Below, in pieces: positions 51,024 through 60,437 of a stretch of 64,000 bases of DNA. This DNA is from JAFAMS01 sp963715815 (GTDB lineage: Bacteria > Vulcanimicrobiota > Vulcanimicrobiia > Vulcanimicrobiales > Vulcanimicrobiaceae): NCBI GenBank assembly GCA_963715815.1, contig OY970278.1, positions 3,210,131 to 3,274,130 on the forward strand, written 5' to 3'. The first letter of the stretch is position 1, and the number at the start of each line of letters is the position of its first letter. Made by a program: the position numbers and the translations under genes. The notes below the pieces were generated by a model. That model was not told the origin of the DNA. It ran no database searches and was given only the letters and a program-made list of their open reading frames with translations.

Positions 51024-52366
51024 CGTGCAGCGAACTTCTGCGCGCTCTCCGTAATCGCGCCGGCGCCCAACATCAGGACGAGCGAACCCGCGGGTGCAGT
51101 AATTTTGAGCGCCGCCGGCAACGCTTTGACGTCCTTGACGTAGGTGACGTCCGTCCCGCGTGCGGCAAGAGGCTCACCGATCGAGCGCGAGCTCACGCCG
51201 TCGATCGGCGGTTCGGACGCAGCATAAATCGGCGCGAGGATCACATGATCCGCTCCGGCGAGCGCATCCGCGAAATCGCGCGCCAGATAGCGCGTGCGCG
51301 AGTAACGATGCGGCTCGAACGCGACGATGAGCGGTCCCTTGTGATAGCGGCGTGCCGTTTTGATAGTCTCGCGCACGGCGGTTGGGTGGTGTGCGTAGTC
51401 GTCAACGACGCTGAGGTCTTTTTCTCGCAAGAGAAATTCGAATCGTCTGCGCACGCCGGAAAAATCGTCGAGCGCGTCGGCAACTTTTTCAAATGACAAT
51501 CCGAGGTGCATGCCGATTGCAATCGCTGCCAGCGCATTTTGCACGTTGATCTCGCCCGGCACATGCAGGCGTAAGGTTCCGAGAGCCATGCCGCGCAACG
51601 AGATCGACGTTCGCGTTCCAAAATCTTCATAAGCGTCGACCGTTGCGTGAAGATCGGCCTGCCAGGCGTTGATGCCGTACGCAATGAGCGGAACGGTATT
51701 TTGGCTTCGAGCGATCTCCTCGCTGTATTGATTGTCGACTCCCGCGACGAGAAGACCGTCGCTCGGAATCTTGGCAACGAAACGCTTGAACGTCCCGAGC
51801 ATCGCTTGCCATTCACTCTCGAAGCGAATGTGATCGTTCTCGATATTCGTGATGACCGCGATCGTCGGATTCAGGTGCAGAAACGAACCATCGGACTCAT
51901 CGCTCTCGGTGACGAACCACTCGCCTTTTCCGAGACGCGCGTTCATCCCCGTATCGATCGGTTCACCGCCGATTGCGACGGTCGGATCCAGACCGCATGC
52001 GGCCAAGACGTGCGCAATCATTGCCGTCGTCGTCGTCTTGCCGTGGGTCCCCGCGACGGCGATCGTTTTCTTTCCCGCAGTCAACTCTGCAAGCATCTGT
52101 CCGCGCGACGTGACCGGAATGCCGAGCTCGGTCGCGCGCTCGAATTCGGGATTCTTCTTGTCGATCGCGGAGCTGACAACGATGCGCGTCGCGCCCTTGA
52201 TGTTTTCGGGGCGGTGTCCGATGTTAATCAGCGCACCTTCGTCACGGAGCTTCTGGATCAATGGTGTCTGCTTGACGTCGGAGCCGGTAACTTTCTCGCC
52301 GCGTGCGAGCAGCAACCGCGCGATTGCGCTCATCCCAATCCCGCCGATCCCTACCAGATGGGTCAC
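51020..52366 (-). CDS. murC: UDP-N-acetylmuramate--L-alanine ligase
   Basis: 448 residues, GTG start (T-H-L-V-G-I-G-G-I-G-M-S). ATP loop G-T-H-G-K-T-T-T-T-A-M-I and the second domain with D-D-Y-A-H-H-P-T-A-V and F-E-P-H-R-Y-S-R. Adds L-alanine to UDP-MurNAc. Overlaps both neighbours by 4 bases. Confidence 0.97.
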   Translation of the reverse strand: MTHLVGIGGIGMSAIARLLLARGEKVTGSDVKQTPLIQKLRDEGALINIGHRPENIKGATRIVVSSAIDKKNPEFERATELGIPVTSRGQMLAELTAGKKTIAVAGTHGKTTTTAMIAHVLAACGLDPTVAIGGEPIDTGMNARLGKGEWFVTESDESDGSFLHLNPTIAVITNIENDHIRFESEWQAMLGTFKRFVAKIPSDGLLVAGVDNQYSEEIARSQNTVPLIAYGINAWQADLHATVDAYEDFGTRTSISLRGMALGTLRLHVPGEINVQNALAAIAIGMHLGLSFEKVADALDDFSGVRRRFEFLLREKDLSVVDDYAHHPTAVRETIKTARRYHKGPLIVAFEPHRYSRTRYLARDFADALAGADHVILAPIYAASEPPIDGVSSRSIGEPLAARGTDVTYVKDVKALPAALKITAPAGSLVLMLGAGAITESAQKFAAR

Positions 52367-53520
52367 GGACGGCTACTTTCTGCAACAGCCGGCGCACTGC
52401 CCTCGCGCAGATTGCGGACGCGGCGCACGATCATGGCCGTCGCATCGGCCGGCGCAAGCGCCGCAGCGCACTTCGCCATCGCTTCAATTCGCTCGGGAAC
52501 GAGCGCTTCGCTGAGCGCATAGTAAAGCACGTCGCCGCTGAGCTCCGCGTCGTGTAGAAGCCGCGAAGCGCCGCTCTCCGCAAAAAAACGTGCATTGGCG
52601 CTTTGGTGATCTTCGGATGCGAATGGATAGGGGATCAACAGTGACGCGCGTCCGCTCGCCGCGAGCTCGGCCAGCGTCGAGGCACCCGCTCGCGCCACAA
52701 CCAGATCGGCTGCAGCATACGCCGGCGACGGGTCGTCAAAATACGGGACGAGCGTGAAGCGGCTGGGCCGCTCGGTCAAACGCGCTTTCATCGCCTCATA
52801 ATCGCGCTCGCCGCAAATGTGCACGATCCACCACGGGGCCGGTACGCCACGGCTCGTCACCATGTCGAGCACGGCATCGTTGATCGAACGCGCGCCTTGG
52901 CTCCCGCCGAGGACGACGACAACCATCGCGTGCGCGTGGGAATCGATTTCGAGCCGTTCGCGCGCGCGTTGTTTTGGCAAGAGCGCCTTGAATTCGGCGC
53001 GCACCGGGACTCCGGTCACGACGGCTTTGCCTTTGAACGCGTCAGGAGATGTCCAGCTCGCCGTCCACACTTCGTCAACGAGTGGGCCTAAGAGGCGATT
53101 CGTGAGACCCGGCAGCGCGTTTTCTTCGAGCACGGTCAACGCCGGGTTGATGCGGCGCGCCAAGCGCATCGCGCGCGCTGCGGCGACGACCGGAAACGTC
53201 ACGTATCCGCCGCTCGCGATAACGACGTCAGGACGAAAACGCGCGAGCGCATTCCCGGCCACGGCAAGTCCGGCTGCATTTGCGCCGACGGTCGCGAGCA
53301 GTCGTGGTGAGAGACGGCGCGCGAGCGGTTGCGATGGAATCAATTCGAGCGGAATGCCAGCCTTCGTAACGATTGTGCCTTCGAGTCCGCGCTTGGTTCC
53401 GAAGAAAACCGATGCGTATTCTTCACCACGCGCCCTGCAATCGTCACGCAGCGCGGCATCGATCGCCAAACCAGGATAGATGTGCCCGCCCGTGCCTCCG
53501 CCTGTTACGACGACCCTCAC
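52363..53520 (-). CDS. murG: MurG, lipid II-forming N-acetylglucosaminyltransferase
   Basis: 385 residues from GTG 53520 (V-R-V-V-V-T-G-G-G-T-G-G-H-I-Y-P-G), overlapping the ftsW stop as GTGA; the frame is open further upstream without homology. Second conserved loop L-G-G-S-Q-G-A and sugar-nucleotide site D-L-V-V-A-R-A-G-A-S-T-L-A-E. Peripheral to the inner membrane. Confidence 0.96.
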   Translation of the reverse strand: MRVVVTGGGTGGHIYPGLAIDAALRDDCRARGEEYASVFFGTKRGLEGTIVTKAGIPLELIPSQPLARRLSPRLLATVGANAAGLAVAGNALARFRPDVVIASGGYVTFPVVAAARAMRLARRINPALTVLEENALPGLTNRLLGPLVDEVWTASWTSPDAFKGKAVVTGVPVRAEFKALLPKQRARERLEIDSHAHAMVVVVLGGSQGARSINDAVLDMVTSRGVPAPWWIVHICGERDYEAMKARLTERPSRFTLVPYFDDPSPAYAAADLVVARAGASTLAELAASGRASLLIPYPFASEDHQSANARFFAESGASRLLHDAELSGDVLYYALSEALVPERIEAMAKCAAALAPADATAMIVRRVRNLREGSAPAVAESSRP

Positions 53521-54638
53521 CGCGACGGTGCGGTACGGCGCGACCGACCGACGTTCAAGATCAACGCCACCGCGACGAGACTGACGATCAGCGAGCTGCC
53601 GCCGAACGAGATGAACGGCAGTGGAACGCCGGTTACGGGCCACGACGACGTCGTTACGCCGATGTTGACGAAGGCTTGAATCACGATCAGCGCAGTACAG
53701 CCGACGACCAAGAAAAATCCGAACTGATCCGGCGCCGCAAGTGCGATCTTGATCGCGCGATACGCGAAGCAAATGAAGAGCGCGATGACGAATAGCGCAC
53801 CGAGCAGGCCCAACTCTTCACCGACGATTGCGAAAATGAAGTCCGTGTACTGTTCGGGCAGATAGAAGAACTTCTGACGCGATAGTCCTAGGCCCACGCC
53901 GAACAGGCTGCCGCTTCCAAGAGCGAGCAGCGATTGCACGATGTGAAAGCCCGTGTTCTGCGGATCTTTCCAAGGATCGAGAAAGGCAAGGATGCGCGCG
54001 CGCTTGTACGGACTCGCAAAGATTTCGAAGATAACGAAGGGCGCCGTCGCGAGAACGACCGCGATGAGATGTGGGACGCGCGCGCCGGCAATGAACATGA
54101 TCGTGAACGCGGTGAACACGACCAGCGTTGCCGTACCCATGTCGGGCTCGACGAGCACGAGCGCAGCAAGTGCGAAGGTAACGATCAGGAGCGGCCACAG
54201 TCCGCGCGTCAGCGAGCGAATCCGCTCTTGCCGGCGGCTGATCGCAGCTGCTAAGTAGACGATTAGCGCGAGCTTCGCAAACTCCGACGGTTCAAACTGA
54301 AAACCGCCCGCACCGATCCAGCGCCGTGCACCGCCCGAGACGATGCCGACGTGCGGAATGAGCACCGCGACGAGCGCGAGCATCGCCGCGATCAAGATCG
54401 CGGCGTCCACCCTTCGCAAAACGCGATAGTCGAGCTTGTACGCGACCGCGGCGCAGATCAGCGCGACAACCAGCCACATCAGCTGCCGCTTTAGAAAATA
54501 CGCAGTGTCATGATGGAATGCGTACGCCGTTGCGCTCGAGGCGCTGAACACCATCACGAGACCGAGTGCGACGAGCGAACCGACGATCGCGACAAGCGCG
54601 GCGTCAGGCGGGCGCGGCGTATCCGGACCTGCGTTCAA
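53517..54638 (-). CDS. ftsW: FtsW-type SEDS peptidoglycan glycosyltransferase
   Basis: 373 residues with about ten membrane helices. V-M-V-F-S-A-S-S-A near the start; F-Q-F-E-P-S-E-F-A-K-L-A, E-E-L-G-L-L-G and P-L-P-F-I-S-F-G-G-S-S are SEDS landmarks. Polymerises lipid II with the class B PBP encoded upstream in the cluster. Confidence 0.95.
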   Translation of the reverse strand: MNAGPDTPRPPDAALVAIVGSLVALGLVMVFSASSATAYAFHHDTAYFLKRQLMWLVVALICAAVAYKLDYRVLRRVDAAILIAAMLALVAVLIPHVGIVSGGARRWIGAGGFQFEPSEFAKLALIVYLAAAISRRQERIRSLTRGLWPLLIVTFALAALVLVEPDMGTATLVVFTAFTIMFIAGARVPHLIAVVLATAPFVIFEIFASPYKRARILAFLDPWKDPQNTGFHIVQSLLALGSGSLFGVGLGLSRQKFFYLPEQYTDFIFAIVGEELGLLGALFVIALFICFAYRAIKIALAAPDQFGFFLVVGCTALIVIQAFVNIGVTTSSWPVTGVPLPFISFGGSSLIVSLVAVALILNVGRSRRTAPSR

Positions 54639-56032
54639 TGCACCGCCTCTGTCCCGCGTTCGAGACGTTTGACTGCAGCCACAAAGGCCTCACCACGCGC
54701 TTCTGCCGATTCGAACATGTCGAACGACGCACAGCCCGGCGAGAGCAACACGACGTCACCCGGCTTGGCGAGCTCCGAAGCAGCCTCGACGGCATGCTGC
54801 ATCGAGTCTGCGCGCACGACTTTGGCGCGCTTGATGACGGACGCCATGTCGTCTGCGGCCGCACCGATCAAGACGACGGCGCGCGCACGCGATGAAACAG
54901 CTTTCCCGAAATCTGCGAAATCGGTGCCTTTGGCTTTGCCGCCGGCGATCAAGACGATGTGGCCATCATCGAACGTGCGGAGCGCCGCGATGACGGAACC
55001 CGGATTCGTCGCTTTGGAATCATCGATGTAGCGAACGCCGCCGATCTCGGAAACTTCGGTGAGCCGGTGCGGCAATGCTTTGAAAGAAATCACGCTTTCG
55101 CGAATCTTCTTCGGCTGGACGCCGGCCGCAAGCGCCATCAGCGTCGCAGCCATGACGTTGTCGACGTTGTGTTGGCCGAGCAGCGGGATCTCATCAACGT
55201 CCATGATGTCGATCGGCCGCGGATCCCCCGTCGGCGGCGCGTAGACAACCTTTTCATTGTTGCGCAGATAAAGCGTCGAGTTGCGATGCGGATCGCGCGA
55301 ATACCACAGCGCGCGGCACTTGACGCGTACAGCGCCTTCGCCTTCGGCGAGCAAACCGATTCGCTCGTCGTCAAGATTTCCGACGAACGTGTCACCGGCG
55401 TTCTGATTGGCGAAGATGCGAAGTTTTGCTTCGGCATACTCGTCCATCGAGAAATACCGGTCCAGATGGTCAGGTGAAATGTTGATGATCGACGAGATGC
55501 GCGGCTTGAAGCTGCGGATCGACTCGAGCTGGAACGACGAGACTTCGGCGACGACCCAGTCGCTCGGCTCGGCCGCGAAGGCCTCTTCGATCAGCGGATT
55601 GCCGATGTTCCCGCCCACGCGCGCTTTCTTATTCGAGCCGCGCAAGATATGACCGACGAGCGAGGTCGTCGTCGTCTTGCCCTTCGTTCCGGTAAGCGCA
55701 ATGATCGGCGCTTTGCACAAGCGGAAGGCTAGCTCGATCTCGCTATAAACCGGGACGCGCGCACTTTGTACGCGGCGCACGAACGGCGAGTTCAGCGGGA
55801 CGCCCGGTGAGAGCACGGCCGCATCCAGCTCGCCCAGAATCTCGTCGATCTTGTCCGGCGCTACGAACGTTGCTTTGAGCTTCTTCAGCTCCGCGAGTGC
55901 CGACGTCAGATTTTCTTCGGCGCCCTCGTCTGTCGCCCAGATCTTCGAACCCAACTCGTGCAGCACGCGCGCGCTCGAACGCCCGCTTTTCCCCAAACCG
56001 ATTATAAGGACGCGCTCGAATCCGGGAATCAT
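54635..56032 (-). CDS. murD: UDP-N-acetylmuramoylalanine--D-glutamate ligase
   Basis: 465 residues from ATG 56032 (M-I-P-G-F-E-R-V-L-I-I-G-L-G-K-S-G), overlapping mraY as ATGA. ATP loop A-L-T-G-T-K-G-K-T-T-T-T and D-D-S-K-A-T-N-P-G-S-V in the C-terminal domain. Adds D-glutamate. Confidence 0.96.
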   Translation of the reverse strand: MIPGFERVLIIGLGKSGRSSARVLHELGSKIWATDEGAEENLTSALAELKKLKATFVAPDKIDEILGELDAAVLSPGVPLNSPFVRRVQSARVPVYSEIELAFRLCKAPIIALTGTKGKTTTTSLVGHILRGSNKKARVGGNIGNPLIEEAFAAEPSDWVVAEVSSFQLESIRSFKPRISSIINISPDHLDRYFSMDEYAEAKLRIFANQNAGDTFVGNLDDERIGLLAEGEGAVRVKCRALWYSRDPHRNSTLYLRNNEKVVYAPPTGDPRPIDIMDVDEIPLLGQHNVDNVMAATLMALAAGVQPKKIRESVISFKALPHRLTEVSEIGGVRYIDDSKATNPGSVIAALRTFDDGHIVLIAGGKAKGTDFADFGKAVSSRARAVVLIGAAADDMASVIKRAKVVRADSMQHAVEAASELAKPGDVVLLSPGCASFDMFESAEARGEAFVAAVKRLERGTEAVH

Positions 56033-56979
56033 TGGCGCACCGTTACGAGAGCGGCGCCGGCAAGCGAGCACAGCGCCGAAGCGATCCAAAATCGTGTGGT
56101 CACTTTCGTCTCCGGCCAGCCTCCAAGCTCGAAGTGATGGTGCAAAGGACTCATACGGAAGATACGTCGCTTCGTCATCTTAAATGAAGCGACTTGAAGA
56201 ATAACCGAAATCGCCTCGGCGGCGAAAACGCCGCCGATCAGGATCAGCACGAGCTGCATTCCGGTCAAGCATGCGCCGCCTGCGAGTGCGGCCCCGAGCG
56301 CCAGCGACCCGGTATCGCCCATGAAAACCTTCGCCGGGTGCAGATTGTAAGCTAGGAACGCAACCACGCTGCCGATCATCGCCAGCTCGAACACGCCAAC
56401 GTCATTCCGTCCGCTCGCGAACGCTACGTAGCTGACGACGGCGAGCGGCGGGACGATGGTTCCGCCGGCAAGTCCGTCGAGGCCGTCCGTTAGATTAACG
56501 GCATGCGTTGTCGCCACGATCGCGCAGACGCTGAGCACGACGAAGATCGCTGTCGAAACCTCCCCAAGTCCGAAGATCGCCGGCTGTAAACCGGGCTGCG
56601 TTGCGAGCACCATCCACACGAAGCCTGCGGCCGCAACGCCCGTGAGCAGCAGCTTGGTGCGCGCACGCATTCCGCGGTTGCGTCCGACGCGGATCGCTAT
56701 GATGTCGTCGGCGAAGCCGATCGCCGCACAGGCGACGACTAACATCACGAGCGCAAGCGTGATGGTACTGGGCGCCGCAATCAACGCAGCGACGGGGCCG
56801 AGCAAGAAAAGCACGCCGCCCATCGTCGGCGTTCCGGTCTTCGTCTGGTGCGTCTTGGGCGCGTCTTCGTACGCCGTCTGCTTCGCCGAGATCGCTCGCA
56901 AAAACGATATTAAGGGACGCCCGAGCGCGAACGCCGCAACGAGCGCGCCGCCGAATGCTGCCGCCGCGCTCACTCCCAT
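56029..56979 (-). CDS. mraY: MraY, phospho-MurNAc-pentapeptide translocase
   Basis: 316 residues from ATG 56979; a longer start at 57006 is possible. About ten membrane helices; T-P-T-M-G-G, D-D, N-L-T-D-G-L-D-G-L-A and the C-terminal P-L-H-H-H-F-E-L-x-G are the active-site regions. Makes lipid I. The chosen ATG lies within the end of the CofE-like gene (10-base overlap). Confidence 0.95.
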   Translation of the reverse strand: MGVSAAAAFGGALVAAFALGRPLISFLRAISAKQTAYEDAPKTHQTKTGTPTMGGVLFLLGPVAALIAAPSTITLALVMLVVACAAIGFADDIIAIRVGRNRGMRARTKLLLTGVAAAGFVWMVLATQPGLQPAIFGLGEVSTAIFVVLSVCAIVATTHAVNLTDGLDGLAGGTIVPPLAVVSYVAFASGRNDVGVFELAMIGSVVAFLAYNLHPAKVFMGDTGSLALGAALAGGACLTGMQLVLILIGGVFAAEAISVILQVASFKMTKRRIFRMSPLHHHFELGGWPETKVTTRFWIASALCSLAGAALVTVRQ

Positions 56980-57665
56980 AACGGATTCGCTCCCAGCGCG
57001 CGCCACTTTAAAATAACAATCGGCGTTTGTTGATCCGAGTTTCCGTGCGGGTTTCCCAGCAATGCGCGCTCGACCATCTCACGCGCGACGCCGGCCGACG
57101 CGCCGAGCACCTTTGCAATGCGCAGATCGTTGGCATCGACGACGGCGCACCCCGCACCGAGACGTTCCGCGCACGCACGCGCGAAGCCGTCCGGATCTTC
57201 AGGTCCAAGCACGATGGCTTGTTCGTAGGGTGGCATCGTTCCGGTGTAACCGTCGATCGTCGCGATCGCTTCTCCCAGCCGTTCGTAGAGCACGCCGCGC
57301 TTTCCGCGCATGCGTCCGACGACGTGTGCGGCGACGGCGCTTAGAACGGCAGGCGTTCCGACGCGGTCGATCACGAGCTGCATCGATTCTGGCTGGCTGA
57401 GCGTCGCCATCGCGCCTGCCTGACGGGCGAGCGCATATGCGAGCCGAGACGGACGCACGTATTCGGCGCCGATAAATTGGCCTTGTGCGATCGCGAGCGC
57501 CGTTTCGCTGATCGCAACGACATCACCGGACTGCACCATGCCCGCGGTCGCTTCCGCAACCAGCTCGACGAGATCGTCGCCGCGCGCAACCAACCGCGTG
57601 CGAATCGGCAGCGCAACGAGACCTTCGGGGAGCTCACGCTCATGGACGGAGAGCTTTGAGGCCAC
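56970..57665 (-). CDS. CofE-like (coenzyme F420-0:L-glutamate ligase family) protein inside the murein cluster
   Basis: 231 residues from GTG 57665, or one longer from TTG 57668; both follow GGAGGAG at workable distance, and the start overlaps the end of murF. The fold is that of F420-0:gamma-glutamyl ligases: L-P-I-R-T-R-L-V-A-R-G-D-D-L, V-V-A-I-S-E-T-A-L-A-I-A-Q-G-Q and L-R-I-A-K-V-L-G-A-S-A-G. CofE adds gamma-linked glutamates to F420, but no F420 genes are near. Position between murF and mraY suggests either an amino-acid ligation on a wall precursor or chance placement (inference). Confidence 0.85.
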   Translation of the reverse strand: MASKLSVHERELPEGLVALPIRTRLVARGDDLVELVAEATAGMVQSGDVVAISETALAIAQGQFIGAEYVRPSRLAYALARQAGAMATLSQPESMQLVIDRVGTPAVLSAVAAHVVGRMRGKRGVLYERLGEAIATIDGYTGTMPPYEQAIVLGPEDPDGFARACAERLGAGCAVVDANDLRIAKVLGASAGVAREMVERALLGNPHGNSDQQTPIVILKWRALGANPLWE

Positions 57666-59013
57666 CAAGGATCTCCTCCATCTTATACATCCGCGAGCCT
57701 TTGAGCAAAATCGAATCGCCGTCGCGCATGTTCACGCGCAGCCACTGCATCGCGTGGGTATTGTCGTCGTACGGCACGATCGAAAGCGGATCCATGCCGG
57801 CGCGTACGGCACCCCGAATGGTTGAATCCGCGTGTTCGCCGCCGATAAGCACGACGTCGATCCCGCATTCCTTCACCGCCTTACCGATCGCTTCGTGCAT
57901 CTGTGGCGACTCGACTCCGAGCTCGGCCATGCCGCCAAGAACTGCGATCCGTCGCTCCGCATTCTCCGACGAAAAGGCTCGCAGCGTCGCAAGCGTCCCC
58001 GAAAGCGATGCATTATACGCATCATAAACGAGATGAACGCCACCCGGCAGTGACATGCGCTCGTAGCGTCCGGGCGGAAGCGTAAGTTTGGGAATCGCCT
58101 CGACAACTGCTGCGGGCGTCATTCCGACTGCGCGCGCCGCGGTGGCGGCCGCCGCCAGATTCGCAAGATTGTGCTCGCCGGGCAGCGACGTCGACATTGC
58201 AAGCGTTTCGGCCCCGGCAGCGTCGGCAAAAACGATCGCATCGCGCGACGGAATCAACGTCGCCGGCAGCAGAACCGTCTCGAAGACGGTCTCGCCGGCG
58301 CCGAACCAGCCCGGCGGGCGCGGTAACGTTGCGAAACGCCGGCGTGATTCTTCATCGGCGACGTTGAGGATCGCAATCGCGCCGGTCGAGAACAGACCCC
58401 ATTTCGTGTCTGCGAGACGCTCGCGGGTTTCGAAAACTTCGAGATGGGCTTCGCCAATGTTCGTAAGGATGCCGAGATGCGGCATCGCAATATTGCAAAG
58501 CTCCGCGATCTCGCCGTCGTGCCGCGCGCCCATCTCGACGACGACGATCCGCTCGTCACCGTCGAGCGCGAGCAGCAGCTTGCTGACACCGATCTCATTG
58601 TTCTCGTTTTGCGGCGTGGCTGCGAGCTTCGTTCCGAAGAATGACAACAGCTGCGCGAGCAACGTCTTCGTCGTCGTTTTTCCGGTGCTCCCGGTGATCG
58701 CGATGACGATCGCGTTCGAGTGCGAGCGTGCCGCGGCGCCCAGCGCCATGTACGCCCGCAGCGGATCATCGACGACGATCCCCGGTTTACCGTTCAGTAA
58801 ATTTTCACGCGGGACGATCGCAAGCGACGCGCCTTTCGCGAATGCATCGCCCGTAAAATCGGCGCCGTCGAAATTCTCGCCGGGCAGCGCAACGAATGCA
58901 TCGCCGCGTTCGATATGGCGCGTGTCGGTGACGATGCGGACGCTCTCCGCCGGTGGCGTGCCGACGGGTCGACCGCCCGTAGCATCGCACAGCTCGCCGA
59001 ACGAGAATCTCAA
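57640..59013 (-). CDS. murF: UDP-N-acetylmuramoyl-tripeptide--D-alanyl-D-alanine ligase
   Basis: 457 residues, TTG start overlapping the murE stop (TTGA). I-T-G-S-T-G-K-T-T-T-K-T-L, E-M-G-A-R-H-D-G-E-I-A-E-L and Y-D-A-Y-N-A-S are MurF signatures. Joins the D-Ala-D-Ala dipeptide to the tripeptide. Confidence 0.96.
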   Translation of the reverse strand: MRFSFGELCDATGGRPVGTPPAESVRIVTDTRHIERGDAFVALPGENFDGADFTGDAFAKGASLAIVPRENLLNGKPGIVVDDPLRAYMALGAAARSHSNAIVIAITGSTGKTTTKTLLAQLLSFFGTKLAATPQNENNEIGVSKLLLALDGDERIVVVEMGARHDGEIAELCNIAMPHLGILTNIGEAHLEVFETRERLADTKWGLFSTGAIAILNVADEESRRRFATLPRPPGWFGAGETVFETVLLPATLIPSRDAIVFADAAGAETLAMSTSLPGEHNLANLAAAATAARAVGMTPAAVVEAIPKLTLPPGRYERMSLPGGVHLVYDAYNASLSGTLATLRAFSSENAERRIAVLGGMAELGVESPQMHEAIGKAVKECGIDVVLIGGEHADSTIRGAVRAGMDPLSIVPYDDNTHAMQWLRVNMRDGDSILLKGSRMYKMEEILGGLKALRP

Positions 59014-60437
59014 GCGAGCGCCGCGCGAACTTCGTCGCGGTCATCGAAATGCGTGCGTGCCGCGCCGATGATCTGATAATCTTCGTGCCCTTTGCCGGCG
59101 ACGACGACCACATCGCCTTTGCGCGCGCGTTTGATTGCCGCTCGAATCGCCGCCCGGCGGTCGAGCTCGACCTCCGCCTTAGGCGCACCCGCGAGAATCT
59201 CGCGTGCTATTGCTCGAGGATCCTCTGAACGCGGGTTGTCGTTCGTGACGATCACGACATCGGCGAGATTGCTCGCGATCGTTCCCATTTGCGGACGTTT
59301 ACCCGCGTCGCGGTCGCCGCCGCAGCCGAAGACGACGAAGAGCTTCCCGCCGTCCATTGTTTCCCGGGTCGCGCGCAGGACGTTCGCAAGCGCATCCGGC
59401 GTGTGCGCATAGTCGACGATCGCGACAACGCCGTCGCGCGCGTAGCGTTCCATCCGCCCCGGTACCGGCGGCAAGCCATGGAGTGCAGTCGCGGCTTTCT
59501 TCAAATCGAGATCGAGCGAGCGCGCGATCGCAAGCGCGCACAGGGCGTTGCGCACGTTGAAGCGTCCGGGCAACGGGACTTCGACGCGGACGCCGTCGAC
59601 CGAGAACGTGCTCGCATCAGGACGCAGCTCGACGTCGCTCGCGCGCACATCGGCCTGCGCTTCGAGCGCATACGTAATCACCGGCGTACCGCGTGCGCGC
59701 AGCTCTTTCGCCCAGCTGGCACCGTGCGCATCATCGACGTCGAGCACGGCGCGCTCGGCGAGATCGAAGAGGCGGCGCTTGGCTACAGCGTAGGCATCGA
59801 GCGTCAGATGAAAATCGAGATGGTCGCGGGTAAGATTCGTGAAGGCGCCAACTGCAAAACGAATGTCGTCGACGCGATGCAACGCGAGCGCATGCGAAGA
59901 GACTTCCATCGCGACTGCCCTTGCTCCGAGATCGAGCATGATCGCCAGCGTTTCTTGCAGCTCGATCGGCAGCGGTGTCGTGTTCTGCAAGCCGCGCGTC
60001 CATTCGCCGTACGACGCGCCGAGCGTCCCGACATAGCCGGATCGGATCCCGCATGCGTCGAGCAGCGCACGCGTCATGTGCGTCGTCGTGGTCTTGCCGT
60101 TCGTTCCCGTGATGCCGATGACGCGCAGCTTGTGCGACGGCTCAGCGAAGAATTGCGCGGCCAAACGCGAGAGCGCAATGCGTGTATCGGCGACCCGAAT
60201 AATTGTGGCGCTTCCGTCAGCAGGTTTGCGGTCGACGACGACTGCACGTGCGCCCGCAGCGATCGCGTCCGCGATGAAGCGATGGCCATCGACGTGCTCG
60301 CCATGAAGGGCAACAAACATTGCGCCCGGCCGGACGTCGCGTGAATCGGCGGAAAGCGTCGCGATCGCGACACCCTCGACCGGGCCGTCGACGTCGGCGT
60401 CCGGAATTGCCTCGAGTAAGCGGGCAAGCGGCATCAT
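59010..60437 (-). CDS. murE: UDP-N-acetylmuramoyl-L-alanyl-D-glutamate ligase (MurE; probably diaminopimelate-adding)
   Basis: 475 residues. ATP loop I-T-G-T-N-G-K-T-T-T-T; D-Y-A-H-T-P-D-A-L; T-N-D-N-P-R-S-E-D-P in the C-terminal domain. The D-N-P-R form of this last motif indicates meso-diaminopimelate rather than lysine as substrate, so the stem peptide is probably A1gamma type. ATGA-coupled to the PBP gene. Confidence 0.95.
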   Translation of the reverse strand: MMPLARLLEAIPDADVDGPVEGVAIATLSADSRDVRPGAMFVALHGEHVDGHRFIADAIAAGARAVVVDRKPADGSATIIRVADTRIALSRLAAQFFAEPSHKLRVIGITGTNGKTTTTHMTRALLDACGIRSGYVGTLGASYGEWTRGLQNTTPLPIELQETLAIMLDLGARAVAMEVSSHALALHRVDDIRFAVGAFTNLTRDHLDFHLTLDAYAVAKRRLFDLAERAVLDVDDAHGASWAKELRARGTPVITYALEAQADVRASDVELRPDASTFSVDGVRVEVPLPGRFNVRNALCALAIARSLDLDLKKAATALHGLPPVPGRMERYARDGVVAIVDYAHTPDALANVLRATRETMDGGKLFVVFGCGGDRDAGKRPQMGTIASNLADVVIVTNDNPRSEDPRAIAREILAGAPKAEVELDRRAAIRAAIKRARKGDVVVVAGKGHEDYQIIGAARTHFDDRDEVRAALA

